Assembly: GCF_003029735.1 (NCBI RefSeq)
Contig: NZ_KZ686269.1
Location: forward strand, 868,001 to 932,000
DNA length: 64,000 nucleotides
Direction of reading: 5' to 3'
Source of the DNA: Pedobacter yulinensis
GTDB taxonomy: Bacteria > Bacteroidota > Bacteroidia > Sphingobacteriales > Sphingobacteriaceae
The notes under the pieces are model-generated. The model saw only the letters and a list, made by a program, of their open reading frames with translations, made no database searches and was not told where the DNA came from. This document shows positions 16,933 to 26,037 of this stretch, in pieces. Position numbers and translations under genes: made by a program. Numbering within the stretch: position 1 is the stretch's first letter; every line of letters starts with the position of its first letter.

Positions 16933-19900
16933 TTAAAATTTAACTTCTGCGCTGAACGTAACGGTCCGGCTGGCCGGATAAGCGCCATTGTCCATCCGGC
17001 GGATGGTCGAGCCCTCGCTTTCAGTTGAAACCTCCGGGTCGTAACCGTTGTAGTATTTCCAGAGGTACAGGTTGTTTCCGCTTACGCTCAGGGTGAGCGA
17101 CTTAACCGCATTCCGCGTCATCTTGTCGAGCACAAAATTGTAGCTGATGGTAGCGTTTTTCAGGCGCAGGAAACTTGCATTGTGCACAAAACGGTCGTTC
17201 GGGATGTCATCCTTTGAATCGGCCCGCGGATAATCTGAGGTCGGGTTGCGGACCGGATGCCAGGCGTTCACCATGTAGCGGAACTGGTTAGACAGGTAAG
17301 TGCCTGTGCCCATGAATGTCTCAATCGGGTTATAGATCTTTCCGCCCAATGAATAGTTCAGGTAGAAACTGAAGTTGACCTTGTAAAGGCTGAATGAGTT
17401 CTGGATGCCTCCATACAATTTCGGATCTGCATTCCCCAGGTAAACCAGGTCGTTGTTGTCCAGAATGCCGTCCTGGTTCTGGTCAATGTAGCGCTGCCTT
17501 CCGGGCGAGTAATAACTTACTGCCGATGATGCAAACCGTTTATCGATCTTGTTTTGGTCAATTTCCTGCTGGGACTTCCAGACGCCGCCGTATTGCATAC
17601 CCCAAAGCGCGTTCAGCGGACGGTCTTTCACGTATCCGTACATCATGTACTGTGCGCCCCAGGCATTGTTGTATACGGAGATCCGGTCAAGGCCGCCGAT
17701 GTCGTCGACCATTTGTTTGTTGTGCGCAAAGGTGAATGTGGTTGACCAGGAAAATTTCGGGCGGCTGATGTTGTCGGTATTGACGGTCAGCTCGACACCG
17801 CGGTTTGAGGTGGCTCCGATGTTGGTGATGCGGCTGGTGTAACCACTGTGTGAGGGCAGTTGCACGGTAAGCAGCAGGTCTTTGGTGTTGGCGCTGTACA
17901 GATCGAGCGTAAAATCGACTTTGTTGTTCAGGATACTCAGGTCCAGGCCCAGGTTGTAAGATGTTGTTTTTTCCCAGCTCAGGCCTTCGTTGGCAATACG
18001 CGACGGATAGTATGCCGCAGGGATCTGTCCGTCGAAGATGTAACCGCTTGAGGTGGAAGTCAGCCTGGCCAGGGACTGGTATTTGGAAATGGCATCATTG
18101 CCCGATACACCGCCGCTCAGGCGCAGGGATAGTTCGTTGATCCCTTTAAATTTTTTCAGGAAACTTTCATTCTTGATATTCCATTTCAATGCGGCCGAGG
18201 GGAAAAAGCCCCATTTATGGTTGGCCGCGAAATTGGAAGCGGCATCCGCCCGGCCGGTAAAGGTCAGGTAATATTTGCTGGCATAGTTGTAATTGATACG
18301 CCCCAGGTGCGAAATTCTTTGCTGCTCCTCGCGAAGTGAAGTTGCGTTCAGGGTTTCTTTCGACGGAATGGCCGTGAGGTCGTTGGTTTCGATATCATCG
18401 ATAAAATAACCATCGCCGCTGGCGGTCATGTTCGTGAACGAAAGCGACTGGAAGGTAAAGCCGTACAGCGCGTCGAAATTGTGTCTCTTGTTCCAGGTCT
18501 TTTTGTAATTGATTGTATTCTCATTCAGGACGTTACCTGTACGGTAAGCACGCTTGTAGGCATATGCACCGGTATTTTTGCTGGCCCGGGTGGGCAGTGT
18601 TGACGGAATGAAGGTGTCGTCAAACCGGTTGTGGTCATAGAAAGAAAGTGAACTTCTGATCGTGAGGTTCTTCATGGGGGTGACCTCTGCGAAAATCATA
18701 GACGACAAGCTTTTTTTTAGCTCATCTTTACGCTGCAGGATAGAATTGGCCAGCGGCGAGTCGAACAGCGTTCCGCTGTACCACTGGGAGTTCCAGTCGT
18801 TGAAGCTGCCGTCGGGTTTGTAAGCAGGCATGGTTGGTGCCAGGAACAAGCTGGACCGGTACCAAAGCGTATTGGTGCCCACATCGGCCTTGTTCACCGC
18901 CTGGTCAATGTAGGAGTAGTTGAGTCGCAAGCCACCTTTCACGTATTTGCCCAGCGTCTTGTCCAGGTTAAATCTGCCCTGGTAGCGTTGCATACCGCTG
19001 TTGATGATGATGCCCTGGTTGTCGTTAAAGTTGGCCGAGAAGTAATACTTGGTGGTTTTGTCGCCGCCAGAGGCTGAGAAAGTATAGTTCTGATAGGGAG
19101 CCACACGGGTGATTTCTTTGGTCCAGTTGGTCCCCTCGCCCAGCGCCGCCGGGTTGGGATAAGGATATTCTTCCAGTGGTTTGGTTTGGTTGGCTGTACT
19201 GGCAAAGTAATACCGGTCATTCTGCAGTTCGGCAAATTCCTGGGCATTCATCAGATCGAGGTAGCGAGGAATTTGCGACATGCCTACATCAGCACGGAAT
19301 GAAAAGTTGTTTTTCCCGCTCGAGTTGCCTGATTTTGTAGTGATCAGGACCACGCCGTTGCTGCCGCGTGAGCCATAGATGGCGGTCGAAGATGCATCTT
19401 TCAGCACCTGGATTGATTCAACATCGCTCGGGTTCAACTGGTTCAGGTCGTCAATGGCATCCATTACGCCGTCTACCACGAACAGCGGCTCGTTTGTGGC
19501 TGAAATGGAACGCGTACCGCGGATGCGGATCGAGGTTTTGGCGCCGGGCTCGCCTGTTGTCGAGGTGATCTCGGCACCGGCAATGCGGCCCTGCAGCATC
19601 TGGTCTACACGCGGTACGGGCAGATTCTCCAGATCTTTGATGTTTACAGACGAAACTGAACCCGTCAGGTCCTTGCGTTTTACCTCGCCGTAACCGATCA
19701 CGACAACGTCCTCAAGCGATGCACGGTCTTCGGTGAGCTGAACATCAAGTGTAGTGCGCCCGTTCAATGCTACTTCCTGGGTTTTGTAGCCCAGAAACGA
19801 AAAGGACAGCACACTTTTCGCATCTGAAATTCCAATCGAATAAATGCCGGATGCATTGGTGACAACACCGGACGTAGAATTTTTCAGCCTGACGGTTACG

Positions 19901-20043
19901 CCTGGCATGGCTTCACCCTTCAGGTCGGTCACCTTGCCGGTAACCGCTTGTTGAGCGAGTGCAACACTTGCACTGAACAGGAGCGCGCCCAGCAGGAAAA
20001 GCAATTTCTGCCAGTCAAAAGAAAAGTAGTGGTTTTGGTACAT
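16933..20043 (-). CDS. SusC/RagA-family TonB-linked outer membrane transporter
   Basis: A 1036-residue TonB-dependent transporter when started at the ATG at 20043 (MYQNHYFSFDWQKLL), which gives a good signal peptide ending ASVALAQQ. A carboxypeptidase-regulatory-like domain follows at about 30-115 (GKVTDLKGEAMPGVTV). The SusC signature LEDVVVIGYGEVKRKDLTGS is near residue 120, and the plug domain contains GSRGSNGVVLITTK. The rest is the 22-strand barrel, ending in aromatic Phe. It forms the transport pair with the SusD-like protein next to it, energised by TonB. It is the first gene of the minus-strand locus; no anti-sigma/sigma pair or hybrid two-component regulator is seen beside it. Confidence 0.95.
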   Translation of the reverse strand: MYQNHYFSFDWQKLLFLLGALLFSASVALAQQAVTGKVTDLKGEAMPGVTVRLKNSTSGVVTNASGIYSIGISDAKSVLSFSFLGYKTQEVALNGRTTLDVQLTEDRASLEDVVVIGYGEVKRKDLTGSVSSVNIKDLENLPVPRVDQMLQGRIAGAEITSTTGEPGAKTSIRIRGTRSISATNEPLFVVDGVMDAIDDLNQLNPSDVESIQVLKDASSTAIYGSRGSNGVVLITTKSGNSSGKNNFSFRADVGMSQIPRYLDLMNAQEFAELQNDRYYFASTANQTKPLEEYPYPNPAALGEGTNWTKEITRVAPYQNYTFSASGGDKTTKYYFSANFNDNQGIIINSGMQRYQGRFNLDKTLGKYVKGGLRLNYSYIDQAVNKADVGTNTLWYRSSLFLAPTMPAYKPDGSFNDWNSQWYSGTLFDSPLANSILQRKDELKKSLSSMIFAEVTPMKNLTIRSSLSFYDHNRFDDTFIPSTLPTRASKNTGAYAYKRAYRTGNVLNENTINYKKTWNKRHNFDALYGFTFQSLSFTNMTASGDGYFIDDIETNDLTAIPSKETLNATSLREEQQRISHLGRINYNYASKYYLTFTGRADAASNFAANHKWGFFPSAALKWNIKNESFLKKFKGINELSLRLSGGVSGNDAISKYQSLARLTSTSSGYIFDGQIPAAYYPSRIANEGLSWEKTTSYNLGLDLSILNNKVDFTLDLYSANTKDLLLTVQLPSHSGYTSRITNIGATSNRGVELTVNTDNISRPKFSWSTTFTFAHNKQMVDDIGGLDRISVYNNAWGAQYMMYGYVKDRPLNALWGMQYGGVWKSQQEIDQNKIDKRFASSAVSYYSPGRQRYIDQNQDGILDNNDLVYLGNADPKLYGGIQNSFSLYKVNFSFYLNYSLGGKIYNPIETFMGTGTYLSNQFRYMVNAWHPVRNPTSDYPRADSKDDIPNDRFVHNASFLRLKNATISYNFVLDKMTRNAVKSLTLSVSGNNLYLWKYYNGYDPEVSTESEGSTIRRMDNGAYPASRTVTFSAEVKF

Positions 20044-20471
20044 ATAAAATTTGATGATTTGATAGCGGGAGCCATTTGTTTGTTGGTGATTCCGCAATTA
20101 ACCAAATAAAAGTTAATTAAACATAAATTCGATTTGTAACAATCTTAAATGAAAGCAAAAAAAACATAATGTAAATTGATTATTAATTCGGGATTAAGTT
20201 AACCTGAAGGTAAAAAAAATGGAAATACCGTATAAATTCGGCTGTAAGCCTGATTTTTATTAAAAAAATGAAAAAAATGAGGTGTATTTCGATGCCTTAA
20301 GACTTAAAAATGATTTGAAACCGGGATTTTCAAGCGTACGCCGGGGGCGTATATCTTAAGGGCATTACCTTGTCAACTGTGGATAGCCTGACGAACTTCC
20401 GGTAACCGGTTTGTGTCAATCCGGGAGGCTTTTTAATAAAACAAATTTTGCCCGCTGCGGTATTCTGAAGG
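20044..20471. other. AT-rich upstream region of the SusC locus
   Basis: No gene is seen. The first 200 bases next to susC are very AT-rich and must hold its promoter; on the minus strand TTTATTTG near 20104-20111 differs by one base from the -7 consensus. The other end leads into the KTSC gene, also without a clear promoter. Confidence 0.4.
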
Positions 20472-20702
20472 ATGGAAAAGTATGCAAACGCGAATGGTGG
20501 CTCGGGGGTAGCCGCGTATGAGATCGGCGAGACGTTTATCAGGGTCCGATTTGTGCAAGGCGGCGTCTACGAATACAGTTACGCAAGCGCCGGCCCGAAG
20601 CACGTCGAAGCAATGAAAAAGCGCGCACAGGCGGGCAAAGGTCTGAGTACCTATATCTCGAGGTACGTTAGAGATCAGTATGTCAGCAAAAAGGATGAAT
20701 AG
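20472..20702 (+). CDS. KTSC-domain protein
   Basis: A 76-residue protein. The segment AAYEIGETFIRVRFVQGGVYEYSYASAGPKHV... matches the KTSC fold, in which a short beta sheet is built from a line such as RVRFVQGGVYEY and then a helical part, with GKGLSTYI at the end. KTSC domains occur alone or fused to lysyl-tRNA synthetase and nucleases; their role is not established. There is no signal peptide. Start is the ATG at 20472, after GAAGG. It is a single-gene unit. Confidence 0.75.
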   Translation: MEKYANANGGSGVAAYEIGETFIRVRFVQGGVYEYSYASAGPKHVEAMKKRAQAGKGLSTYISRYVRDQYVSKKDE

Positions 20703-20782
20703 CCTTTGGCGATTTTTTTTCAGACCTCAATACCGACCAGCTATCAGCATCCTCCCGGTCTGGGTGCTGCGATTTCAGAATT

Positions 20783-21157
20783 TTATTTCATGGCCTGCTG
20801 TTGGCCGTTGCAGTAAGAATAAATGGTTTTGATCAGCCCCTGGTCATCAAACTCATATACGTCACAGGAGTTGACTGCGTTGAGCAGCTTACCGTCCCGG
20901 CTAAAAGTTGCGTAGCCATAAATGGCTACCCTGTTTTCGCTCATTAGGTGACCGTGCTCCCGAAAGTTTGTCTCGACCGATGCAAAGTATGCCTCGATAC
21001 CGCTACAAAATTCCTGCACTTCCGGCTTACCCACAAAGTGTTTTCCGTCTTCAAAGATGTGAAATTCCACATCATCTGCCAGCCGGTCGGCCACATCGGC
21101 AAAATGCCCCGATGAAAACAGCCGGGCCGTGTTCAGTTTATCTGCTGCCGAAATCAT
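20783..21157 (-). CDS. nuclear transport factor 2-like (SnoaL-type) protein
   Basis: A 124-residue cone-shaped alpha+beta NTF2-like protein: N-terminal helix (AADKLNTARLFSSGHFADVADRLADDVEFHIFE), then the curved sheet ending in NSCDVYEFDDQGLIKTIYSYCN. The fold is shared by isomerases, hydrolases and plain ligand-binding proteins, so no activity can be assigned. It is the second gene of a two-gene operon: its ATG lies one base after the stop codon of the DUF4287 gene. Confidence 0.8.
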   Translation of the reverse strand: MISAADKLNTARLFSSGHFADVADRLADDVEFHIFEDGKHFVGKPEVQEFCSGIEAYFASVETNFREHGHLMSENRVAIYGYATFSRDGKLLNAVNSCDVYEFDDQGLIKTIYSYCNGQQQAMK

Positions 21158-21158
21158 G

Positions 21159-21383
21159 TTATTGGCTGTGCTGATCTTTCAGTCCTTTGAGGAGGGCATA
21201 AATGGCCATGGCATGGCCGTGTCCGAGCTCAAAATCTGCTTTCAGCCAGTTGGTCACTTCGGTGGCCTTGACCTGCAGCTGTCCGTCCCTGACAAAACCC
21301 TTTTCGGTAGCCAGCGCCTGAAAGTCTTCAGGCCCTTTGCCCGTTTTCTCTTTAATCGTTTTTAAATATCCTTGAAATGACAT
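21159..21383 (-). CDS. DUF4287-domain protein
   Basis: A 74-residue protein starting at the ATG at 21383 (MSFQGYLKTIKEKTGKGPEDF). The whole length matches DUF4287: the GYLKTIKEKTGK start, the AxEKGF segment, and the closing TNWLKADFELGHGHAMAIYALLKG helix. These small proteins often stand next to DUF1801 or DUF5655 proteins and lack a known function. It leads a two-gene operon with the NTF2-like protein and has a -7 box and a palindrome just upstream. Confidence 0.85.
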   Translation of the reverse strand: MSFQGYLKTIKEKTGKGPEDFQALATEKGFVRDGQLQVKATEVTNWLKADFELGHGHAMAIYALLKGLKDQHSQ

Positions 21384-21400
21384 AATTGATAGGTTTGATG

Positions 21401-21436
21401 CAAAGGTAATCTCCACCGGTCATGTTTAGACCGGTG
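21401..21436 (-). promoter_or_regulatory. -7 promoter element with an upstream palindrome
   Basis: The minus strand reads TACCTTTG at 21408-21401 (TAnnTTTG), 18 bases before the ATG of the DUF4287 gene. Just upstream, CACCGGTC at 21414-21421 and GACCGGTG at 21429-21436 form a perfect palindrome with a seven-base spacer. It lies over the -33 region, where no TTG box exists, so an activator or repressor dimer may bind there. Confidence 0.55.
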
Positions 21437-21509
21437 TCTTCCGACATTTCAGCGGGCTGAAAAGGACAATCGCCTTCAGCGTGCGCCAATCACAAGGCGA
21501 GAAGTCGCT

Positions 21510-22076
21510 CTATCGCTTTGTGTAATGTAAGGTTACGACACCAGAGCCGAGTGTTTGTGATTTCAACAACACGAGGCTGTTCAACTGACTTGCTTTTTCG
21601 AAAAGGCTGATACCCCCTCCAAGTATAACCGGGTGTAAGGTGAGTTTAAATTCGTCGATCAGACCGAGCGCCAGCAGGCTTTTGGCCAGTCCTGGGCTAC
21701 CAAAAACGACAAGATCTTTTCCCTCTGCTTCTTTCAGTTTGCGGACCTCCGGTGCGATGTCACCGCTGATGAGTCGCGTATTTTGCCAGTGGGCGGCTGT
21801 CAGGGTGGTCGAGAAGACAATTTTAGGAATGTCCTGAACCCACCTGGCGTGTGCCAAAGCATGCTGGTCGGCGTTCGGATCGTTAAATACCCCGGGCCAG
21901 TAAGCTTCCATCAGGTGATAGGTGTTTTTGCCATAGAGTGCTGCGCCAACGGTACCGACCACTTCGTCGGCAAATTGCTGGAGTTCGTGGTCGTAAGACA
22001 GGAACCCAAGACCGCCTTTTGCATCGCCGGCAAAACCATCAAGCGACAGATGCGCAAATAAAACCAGTTTTCTCAT
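21510..22076 (-). CDS. dihydrofolate reductase-family protein (RibD C-terminal type)
   Basis: A 188-residue protein of the DHFR-like/RibD-C family. It begins MRKLVLFAHLSLDGF, has the GKNTYHLMEAYWP segment, KIVFSTTL, and the glycine-rich VFGSPGLAKSLLALGLIDEFKLTLHPVILGGG, which binds the pyridine nucleotide. Such proteins are common as single enzymes in bacteria; some reduce folates or pterin-like compounds but most are uncharacterised. It is a single gene, transcribed away from the DUF3667 gene. Confidence 0.88.
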   Translation of the reverse strand: MRKLVLFAHLSLDGFAGDAKGGLGFLSYDHELQQFADEVVGTVGAALYGKNTYHLMEAYWPGVFNDPNADQHALAHARWVQDIPKIVFSTTLTAAHWQNTRLISGDIAPEVRKLKEAEGKDLVVFGSPGLAKSLLALGLIDEFKLTLHPVILGGGISLFEKASQLNSLVLLKSQTLGSGVVTLHYTKR

Positions 22077-22527
22077 TTGTAGTGATTATTCAAGGTCAAG
22101 ATACAAAACATAGCAACACAGCTGCCGCAGGAGACTGTATGTTTTGCCCGCCTGGTTCGCCGTTCTGCCTCGCTGCCGGGTCAAGGTTGCGTCCTGGTGT
22201 TAGCCCGCCACCACTGTTAACCAGGTTCCGCCTGCGCACGGCCCCGGCATCTTTTCTTACGGCAGGTCTCTTTTAGTCAGCCGGGCTTTTCAGGTCTTCA
22301 GCCTGGCGGTGTCCGATCGGCCCGGAGACAGGGACCCGGCCGCTGAAATCCTGCTGATCGACATTTTCAATTCAAAAGCCCGACCGATTGGAACATTTGT
22401 CTTATTTTTGCCTGCCTAAGAAGCGGTTTGCTGTAACTGGGTTACCATGCACATCGTTTTTTCTTCGTCCCTGCCTGCTCGCCAGGTAACCGTATAAAAC
22501 AAATATATTACCAAACTGCTCACGACT
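22077..22527. other. intergenic region between divergent genes
   Basis: No gene is supported. A TATTTTTG element at 22403-22410 on the plus strand fits the -7 consensus and could serve the DUF3667 gene with a leader of about 110 bases, but no TTG box stands at the normal spacing. I see no RNA gene or long repeat. Confidence 0.35.
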
Positions 22528-23265
22528 ATGTCATCCGCTTGCCTGAATTGCGCCACTCACCTAACAGAAACCTATTGCCCGAAATGCGGCCAGAAATCCA
22601 CCACACACCGGTATTCGATCAAACATTTTGTTGAGCACGATTTTGTACATGGCGTATGGCATGTAGACCGGGGCTTGCTGTTTACCGTGAAGCAGTTGTT
22701 TACCCGGCCGGGCCATAGTGTGCGCGAATACATACAGGGAAAACGTGTAAACTACTTTAGCTTCATTACGCTGATTTTACTTATCCTGACGATTACGACA
22801 CTCATTGCGCCCTACGTGCATGTCAAACTTTCAGACCTTGCCCCGGGCAACAACCGGCAGGCCATGACAACGCTTGAGCAATTTATATCAAAATATCCGA
22901 AACTTGTCATCGTGCTGATGGTACCGCTAAATTCGGTCTTTAGTTTCTTATGGTTCAGGAAAGCTAGACTGAACTTCTCTGAACACCTGGTTGCCAACTC
23001 CTATAAAGCTGCTTCAGAGCTGCTGATTGGTCTCGCTTTCACGTTTGTAATCATCCTTTATCCCAACATCAGCGTGCTGCGCATCCTGTATATGGCCTTG
23101 ATCTCCCCATCCATTCTGGTTTACGGCATTTGGTTTTACCGGCAGCTTTTTTCTGCATTCGGGTACAGTAAATGGGCTTTGCTAGGGCGAAGTCTTGCCG
23201 TGATTGTTTCTATTTTACTGTTCCACGTTGTGCTCGGCGTTGTTTGGAGCATCGTACAGCGGTAG
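22528..23265 (+). CDS. DUF3667 zinc-ribbon membrane protein
   Basis: A 245-residue protein with an N-terminal zinc ribbon (Cys5, Cys8, Cys17, Cys20 in CLNC and CPKC) and then RYSIKHFVEHDFVHGVWHVDRGLLFTVKQLFTRPG, which is the DUF3667 core. Five or so hydrophobic segments follow (about 73-92, 120-143, 165-185, 195-215, 222-243). The family is widespread in Bacteroidota and sits in the inner membrane; its role is unknown. It is a single-gene unit. Confidence 0.88.
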   Translation: MSSACLNCATHLTETYCPKCGQKSTTHRYSIKHFVEHDFVHGVWHVDRGLLFTVKQLFTRPGHSVREYIQGKRVNYFSFITLILLILTITTLIAPYVHVKLSDLAPGNNRQAMTTLEQFISKYPKLVIVLMVPLNSVFSFLWFRKARLNFSEHLVANSYKAASELLIGLAFTFVIILYPNISVLRILYMALISPSILVYGIWFYRQLFSAFGYSKWALLGRSLAVIVSILLFHVVLGVVWSIVQR

Positions 23266-23550
23266 GAGGCGGAACCCGGAAAATGTTATTGCAGTTTCCG
23301 CTAACCGCATTTCCGCACACAAAATGCTGCCACCTTTAAACAGGCGGCAGCAACACTGCGCCTTTAGCAGCGGTCAGGTGATTTTATAGCTGTATCTGTC
23401 CGTACGTTGTGATCTAACGCAAAACCGAAACGGCATTGATAATCAAATTTTCGCAAGGATGTCACAAATCCTCCCTCAGAATGCCACGAATCCCTCGGAC
23501 TGGTATCCGCGCGAAAAATTAAGTTTGAGCCGTCCATTTTATCGAATACC

Positions 23551-24224
23551 ATGAAACTTCTGCTCACATCGGCTGGAATAGCAATGCCGGCATCGGCAAA
23601 GCACTCGTTGATCTTTTGGGAAAACCTGTCGTTGAAGCACGGGCGCTTCTAATTCCAACAGCCATTTATGGCGTAGCGGGCGGACCCGATCTCCTGCGAC
23701 GGGTAGTTTGCGGAACACTTGGCGACCCATTTTGTGAACTGGGCTGGAAATCGCTCGGCCTATTGGAACTGACGGCCCTGCCCACCCTGAAAAAAGAAAT
23801 ATGGGCAGATCTGCTCCCGGAAACCGACGTCCTGTTGGTTGGCGGTGGCGACTGTCAGTACCTGACGTACTGGATGCAGCGGTCAGGCCTCGCCGCCCTG
23901 CTTCCCGGCTTGCTGGAAAAAATGGTATATATTGGACTGAGTGCAGGAAGTATGATCCTGACCCGGTACGGCACAACTTTCGGCAACCACACATTGCCTG
24001 AAGAAACGCCTAAATCGCCGGGATGGCCTGATTTCGCGATCCACCCTCATTAAGACCATGTGTTGTTTCCGCATAATTCGCTGGAGAACCTGGAAAAGGT
24101 GGCGGCGGGGATTTCGGTACCATCCTACCCGATTGATGACAAGACTGCGCTTAAAGTGACCGGAGGTGTAGTCGAGGTGATATCGGAAGGGAAATGGAAA
24201 CTGTTTCAGCCGGTTATGCAGTAG
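23551..24224 (+). pseudogene. peptidase E-like (S51 family) pseudogene, frameshift plus in-frame stop
   Basis: The frame opens with MKLLLTSAGI at 23551 and continues, after losing one base near 23578-23580, as SNAGIGKALVDLLGKPVV in the next frame. That second frame gives the body of a peptidase E/Asp-specific dipeptidase: EARALLIPTA, VLLVGGGDCQYL, the nucleophile elbow IGLSAGSM, and FAIHPH. A TAA at 24051-24053 interrupts it just after the catalytic-His segment; the same frame then goes on as DHVLFPHNSLENLEKVAAG to KWKLF and stops at 24222-24224, as in intact relatives. Two separate lesions in an otherwise well-conserved reading frame point to recent inactivation. Intact relatives cleave Asp-Xaa dipeptides in the cytosol. 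Confidence 0.85.
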
Positions 24225-24265
24225 AGATCGGTTTGAGGCTCTTTGGCTAAAACCCTGCACGCACA

Positions 24266-24412
24266 TTATAATACTTGCTTTTGATCTGCCAATTTATACC
24301 CGAACTTAAACCCCATAAAAGTTCCAGATAAAATTGCTAAATTAAGTCCTGTAATTAAACCATTAATTTCGGTGACTCCTTCCGGACTGCGTGTTTGCGC
24401 CGGCCCCGCACA
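24266..24412 (-). pseudogene. possible 3' remnant of a membrane protein gene
   Basis: On the minus strand an open frame without start codon runs from an in-frame stop near 24413 to TAA at 24266-24268. Its last 35 residues contain one good membrane segment (INGLITGLNLAILSGTFM) followed by FKFGYKLAD. Codons are AT-rich (TTA, ATT, AAT) unlike the neighbours. It may be the tail of a lost gene; it could also be chance. Confidence 0.3.
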
Positions 24413-24528
24413 TATCCGGAAAGTTGTGCTTTAAACGAGTGAAGTTGCGGTTAAAGTCGCGACAGATTTGGGTAAGGTCTGCTAATACAGGCAGTTCACC
24501 TGATACCGGCCGCAATAAATTAAAACTT

Positions 24529-25791
24529 ATGCGCTTTTATCTGACGTTCAGTATCTGTTTTGTCCTCTCCGCTCTCCTGGCATTCCAGGCAAGAGCCCAG
24601 CAACCGATACAATTCATGGAGCAGGCTGATTGGGACCTGGTCAGCGCAGAGGCGCGGCGAGCCAACAAGCTCATCTTTATCGATGCGCACACCACATGGT
24701 GTGTTCCCTGCAAAAAGATGGATCAGGAAATTTTTCCGGATACCCTCGTGGCCAATTATTTCAATAAACATTTTGTGAACCTGCGCATTCAGTTTGACTC
24801 TACGGCCAATGATAACCGGCTTACCGTTGCCCAGCGCCCCTTGGCAAGGATGCTGCAAACAAAATATGAGGTCAGTTCCTACCCGACCTTCCTGTTCGTT
24901 GACGCAGATGGCAAACTGGTTCGCCGCATAACGGGCGCCAGCCCCACGCCTGCCTCTTTTATGCAAAAAGTAACCCCGGTCTTTGAAACCGGGAGTCCCT
25001 ACCGGATCATGCAGAAAAGATATGACAGCGGCGCCCGCGATTCTGCCATGCTGTCTGCGCTCGTAAAAATGGCCAAACAGACCGGCGAAACGGCGAATTA
25101 CCAGAAATATGGCAGGACATGGCAGCGCCTGAAGACAAACCTGTTTGATGAAGAAGGCATATCCCTGATCACGGAATTCACCGAATCCATGAACGACCGC
25201 GGGTATCAGATGCTGCGCAATCATCCAAATAAAATTGATTCTGTTATCGGAGCAGACAGCCGCATCGATCTTCTGAGGGATATCTATTACCGGGAGTTGG
25301 TCGTTCCCGCGCTCAGAACAAACAGTGCGGCCACGCAATATGGACCGATGACAGTCTACACCGGCCCCGTCAGGGCCACGGTAGATTGGCCCGCCCTTGA
25401 AAAAAAACTCCAGGCGGCCGATCCCGCCCTGGCAGCGGAATTAATGAGCAAGGCCAAGTTTGAGCACCTGCTCATTACCGAGCGCTGGAAAGCATATTTG
25501 GCCCTGATTGAAAGGATGGGAAGAAAAAAAGAGGCCGATCAGCCGTTTCTTCAGTCGAAATTATACGAGGTACTGCTGTATTGTGAGGATCCGAAGTTGC
25601 TTACCGAGGCTGCGAACATCGCAAAGGGAACGTTCTTAACGAATGCCGAAGGACATCTGACCCGTGCACAGCTGCTCGAGAAAGCGGGCAATCTGGCTGC
25701 TGCCGCCAAAGCAACCGACGTTGCGCTGAAGACATACCCGGAGGATGAAAACCTGAAGGCGTTTGCCGATAAACTGCGGCTTAAACGCTGA
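24529..25791 (+). CDS. periplasmic thioredoxin-fold protein with helical-repeat C-terminus
   Basis: A 420-residue exported protein, starting at the ATG at 24529 (MRFYLTFSICF) which gives a signal peptide ending FQARAQQ. The thioredoxin domain covers about 30-155, with the redox pair in WCVPC (Cys58, Cys61) and the cis-proline loop SYPTFLFVDADG. The rest is helical and ends in a tetratrico-like unit (LTRAQLLEKAGNLAAAAKATDVAL). Such proteins reduce or shuffle disulfides in the periplasm. It is a single-gene unit downstream of the broken peptidase E. An upstream in-frame extension without signal character is rejected as the start. Confidence 0.87.
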   Translation: MRFYLTFSICFVLSALLAFQARAQQPIQFMEQADWDLVSAEARRANKLIFIDAHTTWCVPCKKMDQEIFPDTLVANYFNKHFVNLRIQFDSTANDNRLTVAQRPLARMLQTKYEVSSYPTFLFVDADGKLVRRITGASPTPASFMQKVTPVFETGSPYRIMQKRYDSGARDSAMLSALVKMAKQTGETANYQKYGRTWQRLKTNLFDEEGISLITEFTESMNDRGYQMLRNHPNKIDSVIGADSRIDLLRDIYYRELVVPALRTNSAATQYGPMTVYTGPVRATVDWPALEKKLQAADPALAAELMSKAKFEHLLITERWKAYLALIERMGRKKEADQPFLQSKLYEVLLYCEDPKLLTEAANIAKGTFLTNAEGHLTRAQLLEKAGNLAAAAKATDVALKTYPEDENLKAFADKLRLKR

Positions 25792-26037
25792 CCACAAGGG
25801 TGCACCTGCAAGCTGTGTTCACAGGCATAGATGAGCGTCGTCGACTGCTGTTCTGCCGTATTATTGATAAAATCTGTGTGTACAGGGGCTAACCTTTTTA
25901 TTCTGAAGCACATGCTCAGTGCTGCGGCGCATGTTTCCAACTGGCCTCATGCATACGATGCCCGATCAACTGAACAATCTTTTTAACCCGGTTCAACGCC
26001 TTAATAGCATATCTCTAATACGTAAAGAACCGAATGG

